48,914 bases of DNA from Rhodospirillaceae bacterium UBA4468. Its GTDB lineage: Bacteria; Pseudomonadota; Alphaproteobacteria; Rhodospirillales; Casp-alpha2. Positions within the stretch are counted from its first letter, which is position 1; the number at the start of each line of letters is the position of its first letter. The notes beneath the pieces were generated by a model that did no database searches, was not told the DNA's origin, and saw only the letters and a list, made by a program, of their open reading frames with translations. Below, in pieces: positions 1-9,143 of this stretch. The position numbers and the translations under genes are program-made. The stretch covers positions 1-48,914 of the forward strand of contig DGOK01000030.1 in the NCBI GenBank assembly GCA_002389385.1, read 5' to 3'.

Positions 1-699
1 AAGCCCGAATGGGATGGCGATCCCGTGCCGCAGGATTGGTCGGCTAAAGTCCGATCACTTTCAGGCCTACTACCACCGCTCGGAATATTTGCCGTCGTTG
101 TTGGTTCAATTTATGCTGGTGTCGCAACACCAACTGAGGGGGCGGCCCTCGGTGTGATCGCCTCTCTTGGATTGGCCGCCGCCAACAGAACATTGACCAT
201 TCCGATGCTAAAGTTAGCCATCGAAGGCACTATGCGCACCACGGCAATGATCATGTTGATCATCTTAGCCGCGATCTTCTTGAACTTCATTCTTGCCGCC
301 GTCGGCCTGACTTCGATGTTAACTGACTTTATCACCGGGCTTGGCCTGACCCCGATGCAGACCATGTTCATGATCGTTGGCTTCTATATATTACTTGGCT
401 GTTTCATGGAAACGCTGTCGATGTTGCTAACCACCGCACCTTTAATTGCACCCGTTGTTATCGCCTTGGGCTTCGATCCAGTATGGTTCGGCGTCTTGCT
501 GATGGTGCTGTTAGAAACGGCGCTGATCACACCACCCATTGGCATTAATCTTTACGTCGTGCAAGGCATCCGAAAAAAAGGCGGCCTCAACGACGTTATG
601 ATTGGGACATTGCCATTCGTCGCAACGATGTTCGCCATGGTTGGCCTGTTGCTGGCGTTTCCTGATCTCGCTCTTTGGTTACCTAAATTTTTTTATTAA
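1..699 (+). CDS. TRAP transporter large permease (DctM-like), C-terminal part
   Basis: This is the C-terminal 232 residues of a TRAP-T large membrane subunit; the reading frame is open to the window edge, so the gene starts outside. Several hydrophobic membrane segments are visible. The segments GSIYAGVATPTEGAALG and ALITPPIGINLYVVQG are typical of the DctM family, which couples sodium-driven import of organic acids to a periplasmic binding protein. The ending LPKFFY after a last hydrophobic helix is also usual. The matching DctP and DctQ genes would be expected upstream, outside the window. The next gene, a hydantoinase/oxoprolinase, starts about 50 bases later on the same strand and is likely co-transcribed. 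The imported compound may therefore be its substrate, which is inference. Confidence 0.9.
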   Translation, partial: KPEWDGDPVPQDWSAKVRSLSGLLPPLGIFAVVVGSIYAGVATPTEGAALGVIASLGLAAANRTLTIPMLKLAIEGTMRTTAMIMLIILAAIFLNFILAAVGLTSMLTDFITGLGLTPMQTMFMIVGFYILLGCFMETLSMLLTTAPLIAPVVIALGFDPVWFGVLLMVLLETALITPPIGINLYVVQGIRKKGGLNDVMIGTLPFVATMFAMVGLLLAFPDLALWLPKFFY

Positions 700-748
700 T
701 CCCGTCCGCATTCACGATGAGTGATTGAGGACTATGGAGACAACCCCC

Positions 749-3700
749 ATGTGGCAAGTATGGATTGATCGTGGTGGCACATTCACAGACTTGGTTGCAC
801 GCAAACCAAGCGGTGAACTCGTGACCCATAAATTGCTCTCAGAAAATCCAGAGCAATATGATGATGCTGCGTTACAAGGCATTCGCGATCTGATGGGTCT
901 GGAATCTGATGCGCCAATCCCTGCTGGCAGTATCAAAGCTGTTAAGATGGGCACAACTGTTGCCACCAACGCATTGCTTGAACGTAAAGGCGACCGAACC
1001 GTGCTCGTCATTACCAAGGGCTTTGGCGATACACTGCGCATTGGTTATCAGAACCGTCCACGCCTTTTTGATATGTATATAAAATTACCCGAGTTGGTTT
1101 ACGAAAGTGTCATTGAAGCCGATGAACGTATTGCAACTGATGGTGAAATCTTAAAGCCCCTCGCCGAAGACGCTTTGCGAGTCTCTCTGCAAGCCGTATT
1201 TGATGATGGCGTTCGCTCGATCGCCATTACCTTTATGCATGGATATCGTCATCACAAACACGAGATTAGTGCCGGGGCTATTGCAAAAAAAATCGGCTTC
1301 ACACAGATTTCGATTTCGCACCAGACCAGCCCTATGATCAAGTTGGTTTCACGTGGCGACACAACCGTTGTTGATGCGTATTTGTCACCCATCCTCAGAC
1401 GCTATGTCGACCGTGTTGCAACAGATCTTGAGGCGCATGGCAATCAAGGTCCACGACTGATGTTTATGCAATCCAATGGTGGATTGACCGATGCTAAGCT
1501 GTTCCAGGGTAAAGATAGTATTCTTTCTGGTCCGGCTGGTGGCGTCGTCGGCATGGTACGAACGGCTGAGATTGCAGGCTACAAAAGTGTTATCGGATTT
1601 GATATGGGCGGCACGTCAACGGACGTTGCTCATTACGACGGCGAATATGAACGCTCGTTCGAGTCCGTCGTTGCGGGTGTACGTATGCGCGCACCAATGA
1701 TGCACATCCATACTGTTGCAGCGGGTGGTGGCTCCATCCTGGCTTTTGATGGCGCGCGTTTTCGCGTCGGCCCTGAAAGTGCCGGCGCTAATCCTGGCCC
1801 TGCATGTTATCGACGTGGCGGCCCGCTCACAGTCACCGATTGCAACGTCATGGTGGGTAAAATCCAACCTAAGTTTTTCCCACATGTGTTTGGCCCTGAA
1901 GCCCATGAGGCATTGGACGCCAAAGTGGTGCATGAAAAGTTCAAAGAACTCGCCGAACGTATTTCTAATGATACGGGCGAAGCTAAGCGCTCACCCGAAG
2001 ATGTCGCAGAAGGTTTCTTGACCATTGCGATTGAAAACATGGCCAATGCGATTAAGCAGATTTCTGTACAACGCGGTTATGACGTCACCAACTATGTATT
2101 GAATTGCTTTGGTGGCGCTGGCGGTCAGCACGCGTGTCTTGTTGCAGACTCACTTGGCATGAAGACCGTCTTTGTGCACCCGTTTGCTGGTGTATTGTCG
2201 GCATACGGCATGGGCTTGGCTGACATTCGCGCACTCCGTGAACGTTCTGAACAGGAACCATTGGACGATGAGGCCCTCGCACGCGTCAGCCTGATCTGCG
2301 ATGAGATGGTAAAAGATGCGATAAAAGAAGTCACCTCTCAAGGTATTGAAGGTGATCAAGTCGAAACATTCCGCCGCACACATCTGCGCTATGACGGTAC
2401 GGACAGCTCGATGGTTGTCGATATCGCCGATGCCGCAAAGATGAAGACGACGTTTGAAGATTTACATCGCCAACGTTTTGGCTTTGTGCCTGAAGGCCGT
2501 AATCTTGTCATTGATGCGCTTGCCGTTGAGGTTGTTAGTGTTACAGAAACAATCATTGATCCAGAAATAGATTCAATGTCGGGAGCCGCGCTGATGCATC
2601 CTCGCGCAACCGTGCAAATGTATTCTGATGGCGCGTATCACGACACACCCATATATGCGCGCGAAGCGTTTTTGCCTGGTGATACTGTTGCCGGTCCGGC
2701 GATCATTGCTGAAGACACAGGCACCACTGTTGTCGAGCCTGATTGGCAAGCCTCCATGAATACGCGTGGCCATTTGATTTTGGAACGTGTTAAAGAGCGA
2801 CCAAAAACATTTGCAATAGGCACCAAAGCCGACCCGGTCATGCTCGAGGTTTTCAACAATCTGTTTATGTCGATTGCCGAGCAAATGGGCGCGACACTCG
2901 CCAACACAGCCTACTCCGTAAACATCAAAGAGCGGCTTGATTTCAGCTGCGCAATCTTTGATATCGCAGGTAATCTTGTCGCCAATGCACCCCACATGCC
3001 CATTCACTTAGGCTCAATGGGTGAGAGTATCAAAACTGTTATTCGCGAGAATGCAGGCAAGATTAAACCCGGCAATGTCTATGCATTGAACGCCCCATAC
3101 AATGGGGGCACCCACCTGCCCGACGTCACCGTGATCACACCTGTGTTCAACGATAACGGCAAAGACATCTTGTTCTATGTTGGCTCACGAGGACACCAGG
3201 CTGATATTGGTGGCCGGACACCTGGTTCCGCACCACCTGACTCGACACACATCGAAGAAGAAGGTGTGCTGATCGATAACTTCCTGTTGGTCGAAGAAGG
3301 CCGACTGCGCGAAGAAGAAACCTACGCGCTACTGAAGTCAGGCAAATATCCATGCCGCAATCCATCGCAAAACATGGCCGACCTGACAGCACAAATTGCT
3401 GCCAACGAAACCGGTGTGCGTGAATTACGCAAAATGATCACCCACTTCGGTCTTGATGTTGTGCATGCGTATATGGGCCACGTGCAGGATAACGCTGAAG
3501 AATCTGTACGCCGCGTTCTAGATGTTCTTGCCAATGGCGAGTTCACGTATCCGATGGATAATGGCGATCAGATCAAGGTCAAGATTATCGTCAACAAGGA
3601 AGCCCGTGAAGCTGTCATCGACTTTACCGGGACATCCCCACAAGGAAATCATAACTACAATGCGCCGTCTGCTGTCTGCAAAGCTGCGGTACTTTATGTA

Positions 3701-4375
3701 TTCCGAACGTTAGTCGACGACGAGATCCCTCTAAACGAAGGGTGTCTGAAACCGCTCAAGATTAAAATACCGCCAAAATCAATCATCAGTCCTGAATTTC
3801 CCGCTGCGGTTATTGCTGGAAACACCGAGGTCTCGCAATGCCTGACAGATGCACTTTACGGTGCGTTGGGTGTGTTAGCCTCGGCACAGGGCACAATGAA
3901 CAATTTCGTCTATGGTAATGAGATCTATCAGAACTACGAGACGATTTGTGGCGGCACGGGTGCCGGAAACGGCTTCGACGGCGTGGACGCTGTTCATTCA
4001 CATATGACAAATACACGCATGACAGATTCTGAAGTTCTGGAAAATCGTTTTCCTGTTCGTGTTGAGGAATTCTCAATCCGTCATGGCTCGGGTGGCAAAG
4101 GTCACAACTCGGGTGGGAGTGGTGTTATCAGGAAAATGAAATTCCTCGAAAGCATGACTGCCACCGTTCTATCCAGTCATCGTCATACCGATCCATTTGG
4201 GCTTGAAGGCGGCTTACCAGGCGCGCGCGGCATTAATCTTGTCGAGCGTGTAGATGGTAGCGTTGATACTCTTCGCGGAAATGATGAAACCGAGATGAAG
4301 CCAGGTGATGTGTTCGTGCTCAAGACACCTGGCGGCGGCGGATTCGGAAAACCAACGGATGATGATGGCGATTAA
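749..4375 (+). CDS. Fused hydantoinase/oxoprolinase HyuA-HyuB (5-oxoprolinase family)
   Basis: This cytoplasmic ATP-dependent cyclic amide hydrolase of about 1208 residues carries both halves of the family in one chain. The HyuA half (about residues 1-680) has the ASKHA-type phosphate loops RGGTFTD near the N-terminus and DMGGTSTDV near residue 290. The HyuB half begins near residue 690 (DPVMLEVFNNLFMSIAEQMG) and ends in a glycine-rich tail. Fused proteins of this size are typical of 5-oxoprolinase, which opens 5-oxoproline to glutamate, but hydantoin and N-methylhydantoin hydrolases look alike. I chose ATG 749 because GGAG at 736-739 sits 9 bases ahead. ATG 734 and TTG 725 are in frame but poorly spaced from a ribosome site. 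The TRAP permease just upstream suggests import of the substrate. Confidence 0.88.
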   Translation: MWQVWIDRGGTFTDLVARKPSGELVTHKLLSENPEQYDDAALQGIRDLMGLESDAPIPAGSIKAVKMGTTVATNALLERKGDRTVLVITKGFGDTLRIGYQNRPRLFDMYIKLPELVYESVIEADERIATDGEILKPLAEDALRVSLQAVFDDGVRSIAITFMHGYRHHKHEISAGAIAKKIGFTQISISHQTSPMIKLVSRGDTTVVDAYLSPILRRYVDRVATDLEAHGNQGPRLMFMQSNGGLTDAKLFQGKDSILSGPAGGVVGMVRTAEIAGYKSVIGFDMGGTSTDVAHYDGEYERSFESVVAGVRMRAPMMHIHTVAAGGGSILAFDGARFRVGPESAGANPGPACYRRGGPLTVTDCNVMVGKIQPKFFPHVFGPEAHEALDAKVVHEKFKELAERISNDTGEAKRSPEDVAEGFLTIAIENMANAIKQISVQRGYDVTNYVLNCFGGAGGQHACLVADSLGMKTVFVHPFAGVLSAYGMGLADIRALRERSEQEPLDDEALARVSLICDEMVKDAIKEVTSQGIEGDQVETFRRTHLRYDGTDSSMVVDIADAAKMKTTFEDLHRQRFGFVPEGRNLVIDALAVEVVSVTETIIDPEIDSMSGAALMHPRATVQMYSDGAYHDTPIYAREAFLPGDTVAGPAIIAEDTGTTVVEPDWQASMNTRGHLILERVKERPKTFAIGTKADPVMLEVFNNLFMSIAEQMGATLANTAYSVNIKERLDFSCAIFDIAGNLVANAPHMPIHLGSMGESIKTVIRENAGKIKPGNVYALNAPYNGGTHLPDVTVITPVFNDNGKDILFYVGSRGHQADIGGRTPGSAPPDSTHIEEEGVLIDNFLLVEEGRLREEETYALLKSGKYPCRNPSQNMADLTAQIAANETGVRELRKMITHFGLDVVHAYMGHVQDNAEESVRRVLDVLANGEFTYPMDNGDQIKVKIIVNKEAREAVIDFTGTSPQGNHNYNAPSAVCKAAVLYVFRTLVDDEIPLNEGCLKPLKIKIPPKSIISPEFPAAVIAGNTEVSQCLTDALYGALGVLASAQGTMNNFVYGNEIYQNYETICGGTGAGNGFDGVDAVHSHMTNTRMTDSEVLENRFPVRVEEFSIRHGSGGKGHNSGGSGVIRKMKFLESMTATVLSSHRHTDPFGLEGGLPGARGINLVERVDGSVDTLRGNDETEMKPGDVFVLKTPGGGGFGKPTDDDGD

Positions 4376-4553
4376 GGGTTAATCGTCGTCTATTTAGCGA
4401 ATATCCAACGATAATGGCGCAAAATCTTGTGCCGCGCACGTCAAACCGGCATTTATATAGCAAATCGATTCGTGTCGGTATGGCGCGTTGACCCAATGGG
4501 TGTGATCCCTATGATAGTAATCTCGTATTTGAAAGCTGTCTGGGAGTTCGGCG

Positions 4554-5873
4554 TTGCTCATAAAGCGAAGTTCATTCTGTCTCACGTTTGTTTTGGCCGC
4601 CACTGTTGCGATGCCAAGCGTGATGGCGAATCCGATTGAGATTGAACTCACGGGCCTAATAAACGACCATCCGCAAATTCGCGCTGCTGAGAAAAGCCTG
4701 CAATCATCCCGGCAAGGTGTGAAATCAGCACTCTCGGATTTCTATCCAACTTTGAATTTATCAAGTGACATTGGTGTTGAAAAAGTTGATAGCCCGAGCA
4801 CACGCGCCGCAAACGAGACCGGCGAAGGCCCGTATGGCCGAACGCGCAATACCGCATCGCTTACCGTCGCAAAGAATTTGTTTAGCGGTTATGCAACAGC
4901 ATCCGCTGTCCGCACCGCGCGCCTAAACCGCGAACTCGCACAAATCTCATTTGAGGGCACACGTCAAAATACGATCTTTGAAGGCATTCAGGTTTATATT
5001 GATGTCCTGCGCCAGGGTCGCCTCATCGAACTCGCGCGCGAAAACGAAGTAACCATCCAACGCCAGCTGAACCTTGAGGACGAACGCATCCAACGTGGTT
5101 CCGGTGTTGCCGTTGACGTCCTCCAGGCAAAATCACGATTGCAAATCGCCAAGGAACGTCGGGTTAATTTCGAAGGCGCACTCGAAGACGCGATCAGCCG
5201 TTACACACAAGTATATGGCCACCCACCTGACGTGGAAGCGATGTTGGACCCTGAACCACCAATTAATCTGGTTCCAAGCCAACTTTCCAAGTCCATCGAT
5301 ATTGCCGTTATCGAAAACCCTGCGGTCGGCAACTCTGGAACAACCGTCGAAGTCGCTCGTGAGCGTCGCCGTACCGTGCGTTCAGAATTATTCCCATCGG
5401 TCGACCTTGAAGGCACATACAATTACGAGAAGCACAACAACACGACCATCGGCACGCGGCGTGATTACTCACTTGTACTTTCCAGCTCGTGGGAATTGTT
5501 CTCTGGTTTCTCGACACGCGCTTCAATGGCACAAGCGGCTTACGATTACCACGCGAGTAAAGACCAGCACGAATTCACCGTCCGCAAAGTGATTGAGCAA
5601 AGTAAACTTGCGTGGCAATCACTACTTACAGCCCGCGAACGCCTTGAGCTTCTTGAGAACGCCGTCAACATCGCCTCGGAAGTGTTCGTAAGCCGTAAAA
5701 AACTGCGTGAAGCTGGCAAAGAGACCGTCATCAACGTTCTTGATGCCGAGAACGAAGTGAATAACGCACAAATCAACTACACATCAGCTTTCTATGACGA
5801 GCGCCTGGCTGTCTACCAACTTCTCCTCGCCATGGGTCGCCTGGATCAGAAGAACCTCAGCCTCGGATTTTAA
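4554..5873 (+). CDS. TolC-family outer membrane channel protein
   Basis: This 439-residue outer membrane efflux protein has a signal peptide (hydrophobic core CLTFVLAATVAMP, probable cleavage after VMA near residue 25). Two OEP repeats follow, each with a beta segment (YPTLNLSSDIGVE; FPSVDLEGTYNYE) and long helices. The segment ETVINVLDAENEVNNAQINY is characteristic of type I secretion TolC channels. Such proteins form trimers that span the outer membrane and the periplasm. The start is TTG at 4554, supported by GGGAG at 4542-4546 with 7-base spacing and by the signal peptide beginning there. No inner-membrane ABC or adaptor gene lies beside it, so its partner must be encoded elsewhere. The dehydratase gene begins 9 bases after the stop. 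Confidence 0.9.
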   Translation: MLIKRSSFCLTFVLAATVAMPSVMANPIEIELTGLINDHPQIRAAEKSLQSSRQGVKSALSDFYPTLNLSSDIGVEKVDSPSTRAANETGEGPYGRTRNTASLTVAKNLFSGYATASAVRTARLNRELAQISFEGTRQNTIFEGIQVYIDVLRQGRLIELARENEVTIQRQLNLEDERIQRGSGVAVDVLQAKSRLQIAKERRVNFEGALEDAISRYTQVYGHPPDVEAMLDPEPPINLVPSQLSKSIDIAVIENPAVGNSGTTVEVARERRRTVRSELFPSVDLEGTYNYEKHNNTTIGTRRDYSLVLSSSWELFSGFSTRASMAQAAYDYHASKDQHEFTVRKVIEQSKLAWQSLLTARERLELLENAVNIASEVFVSRKKLREAGKETVINVLDAENEVNNAQINYTSAFYDERLAVYQLLLAMGRLDQKNLSLGF

Positions 5874-5882
5874 GGCGACATC

Positions 5883-6851
5883 ATGTCCCTACTTGTCAGC
5901 TTCGATGATATAAAAGATGCCCGGGCACGTCTTCATCCGGCCGTCAGACGCACACCGATCATTCCTGTCGCCAGAAACGGCCAAGAAATTGGTAACGAGC
6001 GACTTTTCATTAAATGCGAAAACCTTCAGGTGACAGGCGCTTATAAAATTCGCGCGGCGTTTACGATGCTGGATCGCCTGACCGCCGAACAAAAATCAAA
6101 AGGTGTCGTTCTCACATCCAGTGGCAACTTTGCTCAGGGATTTGCTTATGCCGGTCGTCTGATGAATGTGCCGATTGCTGTGGTCATGCTCCGCGAAACC
6201 AGCCCGTACAAGGTTGATGCAACGCGAGATCATGGTGCGGAGGTCATCTATTGTGATGATGCTTTGGCACGTCAACCGATGGTCAACGAGATTGCCAAAG
6301 AACGCGGCATGATAGCCATTGATACGTGGGAAGAATATTGGATCACCGCAGGCCATGCATCTTTAGGTATTGAGATCGCTGAGGATGCGGATGGTCTTGA
6401 ACAAGTCCTTGTCCCCGTATCATCAGGCGGCGTCGCGGCGGGCGTGTCTTGTGCGATCAAGCATATGCGACCTGATGTTAAAGTCATTGGCGTCCAGCCT
6501 GAGCACGCCAACGCGGCGTATGTTTCGCGTCAAAAAGGCGAGCCGACAGCGATTGATTATTGGGACAGTATCGCAGACGGCTTATCTGCACGTCGTCCCG
6601 GCGAACGCCCTTTCGCACATATTCAAGAATATCTCGACGATATTGTCCTCGTTTCAGAAGCAGATATTGGACGCGCATTTGAGGTCCTGCTGACACGCAC
6701 CAAAATGCTCGGCGAAGCGGCAGGTGTCGTTGCCAGCGCAGCGTTCCTGGCCGACAAAGTAGATACGTCATTAAAGACTGTTGCTGCACTTACGGGTGGC
6801 AATCTTAGCAAAGACAGCATCGACAAGCTTAAAGCCCTCGCTGTACAATAA
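5883..6851 (+). CDS. PLP-dependent serine/threonine dehydratase-like enzyme
   Basis: This 322-residue fold-type II pyridoxal-phosphate enzyme belongs to the threonine/serine dehydratase group. Lys55 in VTGAYKIRAA is the Schiff-base lysine. SSGNFAQG at residues 79-86 binds the substrate carboxylate, and SSGGVAAG is the phosphate-binding glycine loop. There is no C-terminal ACT domain, so it resembles catabolic dehydratases (TdcB-like) or EutB-like hydroxyectoine dehydratases rather than biosynthetic IlvA. No other ectoine-catabolism gene is visible. ATG 5883 is preceded by an AAGG close to the tolC stop, so the two genes are probably co-transcribed. A hairpin with a T-tract follows immediately and probably ends the transcript. 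The exact substrate (serine, threonine or a hydroxyamino acid) is unresolved. Confidence 0.85.
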   Translation: MSLLVSFDDIKDARARLHPAVRRTPIIPVARNGQEIGNERLFIKCENLQVTGAYKIRAAFTMLDRLTAEQKSKGVVLTSSGNFAQGFAYAGRLMNVPIAVVMLRETSPYKVDATRDHGAEVIYCDDALARQPMVNEIAKERGMIAIDTWEEYWITAGHASLGIEIAEDADGLEQVLVPVSSGGVAAGVSCAIKHMRPDVKVIGVQPEHANAAYVSRQKGEPTAIDYWDSIADGLSARRPGERPFAHIQEYLDDIVLVSEADIGRAFEVLLTRTKMLGEAAGVVASAAFLADKVDTSLKTVAALTGGNLSKDSIDKLKALAVQ

Positions 6852-6863
6852 TATCCAGATGTA

Positions 6864-6892
6864 GAAAAACCCGACCTAAGCCGGGCTTTTCC
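6864..6892. terminator. Bidirectional Rho-independent terminator
   Basis: The stem is CCCGAC (6870-6875), loop CTAA, GCCGGG (6880-6885), with an A-run before it and TTTT at 6887-6890. On the minus strand the stem closes with one G-U pair and is followed by TTTTT; on the plus strand it has one A-C mismatch. It lies between the convergent dehydratase gene and the interrupted gene at 6934-7344, so it can serve both. Confidence 0.65.
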
Positions 6893-6933
6893 TCGGGACT
6901 AGCGGAGTCCAGATTCCGGTACCCTGGGGGATC

Positions 6934-7344
6934 TCAGGAGCCACCGCCTATCGCCGAACCGGCAACGGCCTCTCCAGGGGTTTTCTGTTTTAGCGCAGCA
7001 CGGGCCAAGCATCGCGTCACCGCGACACGGACGCGGACATTATCGACGTACTCAACCAATGTCTCACCACGTAACCACTGATTGGTGTCATGAAACACGA
7101 GCGTCGCACCACGCTTTTGAATATCTTCTATCTGCGTCAAGCGTGATTCCTATTTTTGAACATATGGTACCCAGTCACCTTTGTGGGCTTGGTCGACATA
7201 GCGGGCAATCGCGCCAACACCAACTTGGCCCCAAATATTATTTTCTGGGACACGTGGACATGCAGCATCTGCTTTACTGACAACAAGTATCAGCGATAGA
7301 GCAATAATAAATGAATGGAAGATACGACTCATCATAACAGTCAT
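6934..7344 (-). pseudogene. Small secreted protein interrupted by an in-frame TAG
   Basis: Two open stretches lie in the same minus-strand frame and are separated by one TAG codon at 7150-7152. The first part (7344 to 7153, 64 residues) has a signal peptide (hydrophobic core FIIALSLILVVSKADA) and a mature segment reading ARYVDQAHKGDWVPYVQK. The frame continues after the stop as ESRLTQIEDIQKRG and runs 71 more residues to 6934. The joined product would be about 136 residues and looks like one continuous periplasmic protein. A tryptophan (TGG) or glutamine (CAG) codon changed to TAG would explain it. The start overlaps the stop of the upstream secreted-protein gene (TAATG), so the two form a translationally coupled pair. 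I do not recognise a named family. A translation restart at TTG 7138-7140 is possible but would lack the signal peptide. Confidence 0.6.
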
Positions 7345-7751
7345 TATTTAACACACTGAATTTCAGCATCTTGCTGAAAAGAGCGCTCATACCATGATGG
7401 CTCCACGTAAAGTGCCATCTTGTCCTCACCCGCTTTCTTCATGCGAAATGATGCTGTCTGGCCTTGGGCAAAGCGCATTTTGCGCTCAGATATCAGCTTC
7501 AAGCCATCGGGCTCAACGCGGAAAACCTTAAGCGTGCCCATACGAGGCCAGCGTTCGCCACGGTTAAAAATCTTAAACGTGGCAACACCGTTAACGCATA
7601 GACTTTTGATTTCAAGATTGACGGCACCCGCACCCGCCTGTGCCAGATTAATAGCCCACGTATCTTTAGCGATCTGCTGAGCATCAGAAACACTGGTATT
7701 AGCGATGAAGGTTGCGAAAACAAGTATCGATAAACAAAAATTCTTTAACAC
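7344..7751 (-). CDS. Small secreted hypothetical protein
   Basis: This 135-residue protein has a clear signal peptide (FCLSILVFATFIANTSVSDA, about 25 residues). A predicted beta-rich mature domain follows, with two cysteines (SLCVNG and EIQCVK), so it is probably periplasmic. I do not recognise the family. The start is GTG 7751, preceded by GAGGA with 9-base spacing. That ribosome site lies in the base of a long hairpin (7760-7802), which suggests translational control. The stop overlaps the start of the next gene by one base (TAATG), so the pair should be expressed together. The partner gene carries an in-frame stop, so only this member may still make a full product. Confidence 0.7.
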   Translation of the reverse strand: MLKNFCLSILVFATFIANTSVSDAQQIAKDTWAINLAQAGAGAVNLEIKSLCVNGVATFKIFNRGERWPRMGTLKVFRVEPDGLKLISERKMRFAQGQTASFRMKKAGEDKMALYVEPSWYERSFQQDAEIQCVK

Positions 7752-7759
7752 AATATATT

Positions 7760-7802
7760 CCTCAAAACAATGCAGCAGGTTTCTCCCGCTGATGTTTTGA
7801 GG
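7760..7802 (-). promoter_or_regulatory. 5'-leader hairpin that includes the ribosome binding site
   Basis: CCTCAAAACA at 7760-7769 pairs perfectly with TGTTTTGAGG at 7793-7802. A second inner helix (CAGCAGG against CCCGCTG, one mismatch) forms across a small asymmetric internal loop. On the minus-strand transcript the 3' arm contains GAGG, the Shine-Dalgarno sequence of the gene starting at 7751. Folding would hide it. This fits a translational switch or RNA thermometer, but a role as a simple mRNA-stabilising hairpin is possible too. Confidence 0.45.
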
Positions 7803-7876
7803 TTATAGAGGCCACATCGCCAAAACGTATGACGACTGTGTAAAGGTTTGTTACGGAGTGTAAAAAAAGTGGTGAT

Positions 7877-9007
7877 TTAAGCCTTAATTGCCGCCCACAT
7901 CTTACCAATCATTTCATCAATATGTTCCTGGTCAATCCAACGGAAGACCCCGACGATATCAAGTTCCGGATCAATCCAGATCAGGTTTGAGCCTGCGCCC
8001 AATGCAAAGAAGCTTGTCTCGGGTGCACTTGGGTAATGTTCACCACCCGTATTAAGCCACCATAAAAACCCATAGGCATTATAGATATCAATGGGTGTCC
8101 GCATCGCCTGGACCCAATCTGCACTCAAAAGCTGCGTACCGTTCCAATTTCCTTCATTGGCGATCAACAGGCCAAAGCGAGCATGATCAAAGGTATCAAT
8201 CCACATACCACCACCCCAATGGGTGCCGCCAGGAATAGACGTCATCTCTTTGCCATCAATGGTCACAACTGAATTCGCATAGCCATGCCACGTCCATTTA
8301 TCTGATGCGCCAATCGGATCCATGATCCGTTCTTTAAGCACCTCAGCAAGGGGGCGTCTGAATACATGCAAAAGTGCCAGCGAGAATACGTTTACGCGAA
8401 CATCATTGTATTCCCAGTAATCACCCGGTGCATGAAGAGGACGCTTCTCACCTTTACGGGAATTGTCAGATCCTGCACCAACGCCACGGTAATGATCCAC
8501 CTGATCCGGCTTATCGAACAGCGTGCCTGTCCATTCACTTGTCTGCGTTAATAAATGACGCCACGTGATTTTACTATTTTGATCGCCTGAGAACTCAGCA
8601 ATATCAATTGTCTCACATACCGGTGCATCAATATTCTTAATCAATCCATCATCTACAGCGAGACCTGCAAGAACAGCGAGATAGCTCTTTGCAATTGAGA
8701 ACGTCATATCAATACGTGACGGATCACCCCAAGTGGCAGCAATCTCGCCGTGGCGCACCAACATACCAGCAGGTCCGCCGCGTGGCTTAAGAATACCTAA
8801 AAATTTGTTCCAAGGCTCAGGTTCAATCTGTGTCAGACCCGGTACACTACCCGAATCCTCAAGGTCACGGGGCCACGGGCTCTCATGAGCTTCGGCGAAA
8901 GCAATCGCTTGGCCAAGTTTTTCAGGATCAAACCCTACGTTTTCAGGTTTAGTTTGCGCCCAGGTTCCCTGACCATCAGCTGGTGGAAAGTGATTTTCAG
9001 AAGACAA
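7877..9007 (-). CDS. Beta-lactamase-fold serine hydrolase (class C / esterase-like)
   Basis: This 376-residue protein of the beta-lactamase-related family has no signal peptide, so it is probably cytoplasmic. The SxxK motif is SIAK in MTFSIAKSYLAV, where the serine is the nucleophile and the lysine the base. YWEYNDV downstream probably supplies the catalytic tyrosine, and NTGGEHYPSAP with FFALGAGSN forms the far side of the site. Such proteins act as esterases, D-aminopeptidases or amide hydrolases more often than as antibiotic-degrading enzymes. The start is TTG 9007 with AAAGGAA about 8 bases upstream. It is transcribed away from the TAXI-amidase-amidohydrolase operon across a 136-base intergenic region, so the two may share control. 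The substrate is unknown. Confidence 0.85.
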   Translation of the reverse strand: MSSENHFPPADGQGTWAQTKPENVGFDPEKLGQAIAFAEAHESPWPRDLEDSGSVPGLTQIEPEPWNKFLGILKPRGGPAGMLVRHGEIAATWGDPSRIDMTFSIAKSYLAVLAGLAVDDGLIKNIDAPVCETIDIAEFSGDQNSKITWRHLLTQTSEWTGTLFDKPDQVDHYRGVGAGSDNSRKGEKRPLHAPGDYWEYNDVRVNVFSLALLHVFRRPLAEVLKERIMDPIGASDKWTWHGYANSVVTIDGKEMTSIPGGTHWGGGMWIDTFDHARFGLLIANEGNWNGTQLLSADWVQAMRTPIDIYNAYGFLWWLNTGGEHYPSAPETSFFALGAGSNLIWIDPELDIVGVFRWIDQEHIDEMIGKMWAAIKA

Positions 9008-9143
9008 TGCGACGTTCCTTTGAAATGAATTTATATATTGAGTTTATATATGTGGTGTCTCGTTGCAAAATCTTCAAGCGTTCACAACTGTCCTATCATA
9101 TGCTTTACTCGAATGCCGTGCAGCTTGGTGGAGTTAAATTCCT

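Noticed and set aside
2573..3007. 144-codon minus-strand frame
   Set aside because: It is antisense inside the hydantoinase/oxoprolinase gene, with composition typical of a shadow frame.
4427..4639. 70-codon plus-strand frame ahead of tolC
   Set aside because: It overlaps the well-supported tolC signal peptide in another frame, and its Cys/Arg/His-rich product is not protein-like.
9008..9143. Small gene in the divergent gap between the serine hydrolase and the TAXI gene
   Set aside because: No frame with a ribosome site and protein-like content could be supported; it is probably a shared promoter region.
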